NCBI GenBank assembly: GCA_049317545.1
Contig: JBMOIB010000052.1
Location: 1-18,600 of the forward strand
Direction: 5' to 3'
DNA: 18,600 nucleotides
Source: REEB506 sp049317545
Lineage (GTDB): Bacteria; Pseudomonadota; Alphaproteobacteria; Caulobacterales; Aquidulcibacteraceae
Below, one piece after another: positions 16,182-18,600 of the stretch (its first letter is position 1; each line of letters begins with the position of its first letter). Both the position numbers and the translations under genes were made by a program. The notes under the pieces are model-generated. The model was not told where the DNA came from. It did no database searches and worked only from the letters and a program-made list of their open reading frames with translations.

Positions 16182-16730
16182 ATGAGAAAGCAAGCGAACG
16201 ACCTACCTCTTCGTCACGTCGGGGCCCTGATCGTCGACGAGCACAAGCAAATGCGCCTGATCGTCGGGATGCTTCTGCGCAGTCTCGGCTGCAAGGATTA
16301 CCGCGCCTGCGCCGAGGCAGGCGCGGCCTTCGAAGCGCTCCAGATTCGTCCCGCCGACGTCATCATCGTCGGCGCCCACATGGGTGCGCTCGAAGACCTC
16401 GAATTCGTTCACCGATTGCGCCGCGAAGCCGCCAGCCCGTGCCCAAACGCGCCGGTGCTCATGATGATCGGCCATGCAGATCGCTGGCGCGTCGGTCCGG
16501 CGCGTGACGCCGGCGTCACTGAATTTATCGCGAGACCGCTGTCGGCGAGAGCCTTGTGCGCCCGAATCGAAGCGGTTGCGCCGCGCCCCAGCGCGACCGT
16601 TCGATCGCTGAGTTTCTCTGGACCAAGCCGCCGTCGACGCGCCAACGTCACCCACACCGGCCCGTGGCGACGGGCGAGCGACCTGTCCGCGCCCGCGGCG
16701 ACGGCGTCCGTCCTGGGTGGGACGTCCTAA
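16182..16730 (+). CDS. Receiver-domain protein lacking its phospho-acceptor Asp (pseudo-receiver)
   Basis: 182 residues. Residues 13-131 have a CheY-like receiver fold: 'ALIVDEHKQMRLIVGMLLRSLG' and 'DAGVTEFIARPLSARALCARIEAV'. The tail 'GPSRRRR ... GPWRR' is a worn version of the 'GPDRRRR ... GPDRR' tail of an alphaproteobacterial response regulator group. The acidic pair D19-E20 remains. The expected phosphorylation Asp is Gly64 (VIIVGAHM), the conserved Thr is Ile96 (LMMIGHAD), and the conserved Lys is Arg118 (FIARPLS). So three of the residues that drive phospho-switching are replaced and the protein is probably not phosphorylated in the usual way. It has no output domain. Its stop overlaps the stop of the converging NDUFA9-like gene by 4 bases. 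It may be co-transcribed with the radical SAM gene. Confidence 0.88.
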   Translation: MRKQANDLPLRHVGALIVDEHKQMRLIVGMLLRSLGCKDYRACAEAGAAFEALQIRPADVIIVGAHMGALEDLEFVHRLRREAASPCPNAPVLMMIGHADRWRVGPARDAGVTEFIARPLSARALCARIEAVAPRPSATVRSLSFSGPSRRRRANVTHTGPWRRASDLSAPAATASVLGGTS

Positions 16731-17707
16731 GCCGGCTTGGTCTGAAACTGCCCATGCGGGCGGAAACGCCATAGGTAGCTCGGCACGATCGCCTCGATCG
16801 TCTCGAGGGGCGCCACACCGAGATCGGCGAAGGTCCCGATCCCCGGCGCGCCGCTCTCGCCTACGACGTTGTCGCTCTTCAGCAATTCGACCTGATCGCC
16901 CGTCAGCGGCGGGCCGGCGAACGGATAGAACTTGAACACCGCGTCGGCGAGCGCGCCCATCGGCTGGGCGAGTGCGAACGGCAGAGGCGCGTACGCCCGC
17001 GGCCGATCGATCGTGCGGGTGATGAAATCGAGCAATTCGCGGAACGTGTAGGTCTTCGGTCCGCCGAGTTCGTACGTGCGTCCCTGCGCCCCCGGTTGGC
17101 TGAGCGCCGCACACACCGCTTCGGCGACGTCCTGGACATAGACCGGCTGGAAACGGGTCTTGCCGCCGCCGATCAGCGGCAGAGCCGGCGCGAATTTCGC
17201 CATGTCGGCGAAGCGGTTGAAAAACTGGTCCTCGGCCCCGAACACGATCGACGGGCGCAGGATCGTCGCGGTCGGCACGGCGGCGCACACGGCGGCTTCG
17301 GCCTCGGCCTTGGTGCGCGCATAGACGGACTTGGACCCCGCATCGGCGCCGATCGCAGAGATATGGACGAGACGCTTGATCCCGTGCTTGGCGGCGGCGC
17401 GGGCGATGGCGGCGGCGCCGGCCGCCTGGACGTCCTTGAAACGCTGCGGGCCCTTCTCGAACAGAAGGCCGACGCAATTGACCGCCGCGTCAGCGCCGTC
17501 CATGGCCCGTTCGACGCTGTCGGCATAGCGCAGATTGGCCTGAACGAGCTGGATCTGGCCGACGTCGCCCAGAACACGCAGATCGTGACCCAGATGTGGG
17601 CGGCGCATGGCGATGCGGACCCGGGCGCCGGTCTTGGCAAGCGTCTTGACGACATACTTGCCGATGAAACCCGATCCCCCGAATACGACGATCAGATCGT
17701 CCCGCAT
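16727..17707 (-). CDS. Complex I NDUFA9-like NAD(P)-binding protein (atypical SDR)
   Basis: 326 residues from the ATG at 17707, chosen because AGGAGG (17715-17720) lies 7 bases upstream. The N-terminal Rossmann motif is G10-x2-G13-x2-G16 (FGGSGFIGKYV). 'VNCVGLLFE', 'HISAIGAD' and the YxxxK pair (Y129, K133 in YARTK) follow, as does 'ILRPSIVFG'. These mark the atypical short-chain dehydrogenase group that includes the NDUFA9 subunit of mitochondrial complex I and bacterial relatives. Stand-alone alphaproteobacterial members are thought to help with quinone or complex I function, but no nuo genes are present here, so the role is inferred. It converges on the receiver gene, with the TAG stop overlapping that gene's TAA. 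Confidence 0.92.
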   Translation of the reverse strand: MRDDLIVVFGGSGFIGKYVVKTLAKTGARVRIAMRRPHLGHDLRVLGDVGQIQLVQANLRYADSVERAMDGADAAVNCVGLLFEKGPQRFKDVQAAGAAAIARAAAKHGIKRLVHISAIGADAGSKSVYARTKAEAEAAVCAAVPTATILRPSIVFGAEDQFFNRFADMAKFAPALPLIGGGKTRFQPVYVQDVAEAVCAALSQPGAQGRTYELGGPKTYTFRELLDFITRTIDRPRAYAPLPFALAQPMGALADAVFKFYPFAGPPLTGDQVELLKSDNVVGESGAPGIGTFADLGVAPLETIEAIVPSYLWRFRPHGQFQTKPA

Positions 17708-17714
17708 GCGGCAT

Positions 17715-17720
17715 CCTCCT
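17715..17720 (-). promoter_or_regulatory. Ribosome binding site that decides the NDUFA9-like start
   Basis: AGGAGG on the minus strand is 7 bases before the ATG at 17707. The reading frame is open further upstream to 17914, but only this start is preceded by such a site and is directly followed by the Rossmann strand. Confidence 0.75.
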
Positions 17721-17836
17721 GAACCGCGGCTGATATGCGCAGCGTCGGGGGGAATGTCCATCGCGGCCGGCGCGCCCCCGAACTGACGCAAAGGCGAAAC
17801 ACGCTCGCAACACCACGCCGACACGATACCCCCGTT

Positions 17837-17855
17837 CGGCGCCGCAACGGCGCCG
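17837..17855 (+). promoter_or_regulatory. Leader stem-loop next to the EF-hand gene's ribosome binding site
   Basis: Two copies of the self-complementary octamer CGGCGCCG (17837-17844 and 17848-17855) are separated by CAA. They can pair with each other in the leader RNA. The second copy touches GGGAGAG (17855-17861), which is 6 bases before the ATG, so folding could limit translation. Inference from sequence only. Confidence 0.35.
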
Positions 17856-17867
17856 GGAGAGACCGCC

Positions 17868-18422
17868 ATGTCCCTGCGCACCTCGCTCCTGCTGGTCGCC
17901 GCGCTCGCCGGCATCGTCGCCGTCGCCGGCCTGGCCGCCGCTCGCGAACCCGAAGCGCCGGTCGGCCGGCCGCCGAGCGCGGTCCTGTCCGGTGCGGCGC
18001 TGATCCTGGTGTCGTTCGACGCCGACGGCGACTACGCGACCTCGCGGGTCGAATTCGACGCCGGCGCGAAACGCGAGACCGACAGGACCTTCGGGGCCGC
18101 GGCGACCATGAGCCCGATCGGCTTCGAGGCATGGGCGGCCAAAGCGCTCGGCGGGCCGGAGATGGGTCCGTTCCGGTTCGCGTTCGACGCCAATGTCGAT
18201 GGCGCGATCACCCGCGCCGAGTTCGCCAAGGCGCTGGACGAAATGTTCAAGCGGTTCGACAAGAACGGCGACGGCGCGGTCGCCCGCGCCGAACTGGTCG
18301 AACGCTTGCCGCAAATGCGCGGTGGCCCCGGCGGGGGCATGCGCGGCGGCCCCGGCGGGGGGGCCGGCGGCGGCGGTCCGGGCGGCGGTCGCCCACCGGG
18401 CGGCGGACCCGGCGTTTCCTGA
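17868..18422 (+). CDS. Exported EF-hand domain protein with glycine-rich tail
   Basis: 184 residues. Residues 1-25 form a signal peptide (MSLRTSLLLVAALAGIVAVAGLAAA), so the protein is probably periplasmic or exported. Two good EF-hand calcium loops are present: residues 107-118 (DANVDGAITRAE) and 131-142 (DKNGDGAVARAE). An earlier loop, 51-62 (DADGDYATSRVE), keeps the acidic positions but has Tyr where Gly is required at position 6, so it may bind calcium poorly. From residue 151 the tail is a low-complexity Gly/Pro run built on RGGPGGG repeats. The ATG has GGGAGAG 6 bases upstream. Such small EF-hand proteins are common in Caulobacterales-like genomes, with no established function. It is divergent from the NDUFA9-like gene with 160 bases between. 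Confidence 0.88.
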   Translation: MSLRTSLLLVAALAGIVAVAGLAAAREPEAPVGRPPSAVLSGAALILVSFDADGDYATSRVEFDAGAKRETDRTFGAAATMSPIGFEAWAAKALGGPEMGPFRFAFDANVDGAITRAEFAKALDEMFKRFDKNGDGAVARAELVERLPQMRGGPGGGMRGGPGGGAGGGGPGGGRPPGGGPGVS

Positions 18423-18456
18423 CTGAACGCGGGCGCGCGCGGCGTCGTTTCGGCAA

Positions 18457-18486
18457 TTGACATCCAACCCCCGGCGCCCCTATTCC
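18457..18486 (+). promoter_or_regulatory. Candidate promoter for tRNA-Leu
   Basis: A consensus -35 box TTGACA (18457-18462) is followed after 18 bases by TATTCC (18481-18486), a weak -10. The tRNA begins 25 bases after it, a sensible distance for a short 5' leader. The -35 match is the main evidence. Confidence 0.5.
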
Positions 18487-18511
18487 CGCCGCCTACCCAA
18501 ACACCTTCTGT

Positions 18512-18598
18512 GCCCAGATGGCGGAATTGGTAGACGCACCAGCTTCAGGTGCTGGCGGCTGAAAGGTCGTGGAGGTTCGAGTCCTCTTCTGGGCACCA
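18512..18598 (+). tRNA. tRNA-Leu (anticodon CAG)
   Basis: A full class II cloverleaf can be drawn. The acceptor stem pairs GCCCAGA (18512-18518) with TCTGGGC (18588-18594). The D-arm has GGCGGAATTGGTAGAC. The anticodon stem CCAGC/GCTGG (18539-18543, 18551-18555) encloses loop TTCAGGT, with anticodon CAG at 18546-18548, reading CUG leucine codons. A long variable arm follows, as in leucine tRNAs. The T-loop is TTCGAGT. The 3' end ACCA is encoded in the DNA. CTG is a frequent leucine codon in this GC-rich sequence, so the gene is likely in steady use. Confidence 0.97.
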
Positions 18599-18600
18599 TT

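Overview
This 18.6 kb window looks like chromosomal DNA from a free-living alphaproteobacterium. The evidence is very high GC throughout, the rsmB-rpe-heparinase gene order, a receiver-domain protein with the alphaproteobacterial 'GP-x-RRRR ... GP-x-RR' tail, and a stand-alone NDUFA9-type reductase. A Caulobacterales-like or neighbouring lineage is a reasonable guess, but sequence alone does not settle it. I see no transposase, integrase, phage gene or CRISPR array. No stretch longer than about 200 bases lacks a gene.

Layout. 1-648 (+): 3' part of the membrane zinc protease HtpX. 677-1105 (-): DUF1772-type four-helix membrane protein, convergent with htpX. 1196-2218 (-): AttH/CrtC-like (DUF7064/DUF7065-type) protein. 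2403-6209 (+): rsmB (16S rRNA m5C methyltransferase), rpe (ribulose-phosphate epimerase) and a heparinase II/III-family protein; rpe and the heparinase gene are 6 bases apart. A perfect 12-bp hairpin spans the stop codons of the heparinase gene and the gene converging on it. 6218-15062 (-): six genes in one direction, read msrA, mltA, prkA, yeaH (DUF444), spoVR, and an FMN-binding glutamate-synthase-like protein. The prkA-yeaH-spoVR trio is a widely conserved stress/starvation module. A 90-bp nested palindromic repeat sits between prkA and yeaH. 15180-16730 (+): a radical SAM protein with a SPASM-like cysteine-rich C-terminus, then a receiver-domain protein that has lost its phospho-acceptor aspartate. 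16727-17707 (-): NDUFA9-like NAD(P)-binding protein whose stop overlaps that of the receiver gene. 17868-18422 (+): exported EF-hand protein with a glycine-rich tail. 18512-18598 (+): tRNA-Leu(CAG) with a likely promoter.

How the parts fit. Much of the window is about protein and envelope maintenance: HtpX (membrane protein quality control), exported MsrA (repair of oxidised methionine), MltA (murein turnover) and the PrkA/YeaH/SpoVR stress module. rsmB, rpe and tRNA-Leu are housekeeping genes. The least explained parts are the radical SAM/pseudo-receiver pair, the AttH-like protein and the EF-hand protein. I found no clear multi-gene system that is wholly new. The best leads are the pseudo-receiver next to an orphan SPASM-type radical SAM enzyme, the nested repeat inside the prkA operon, and the perfect palindrome just upstream of rpe.
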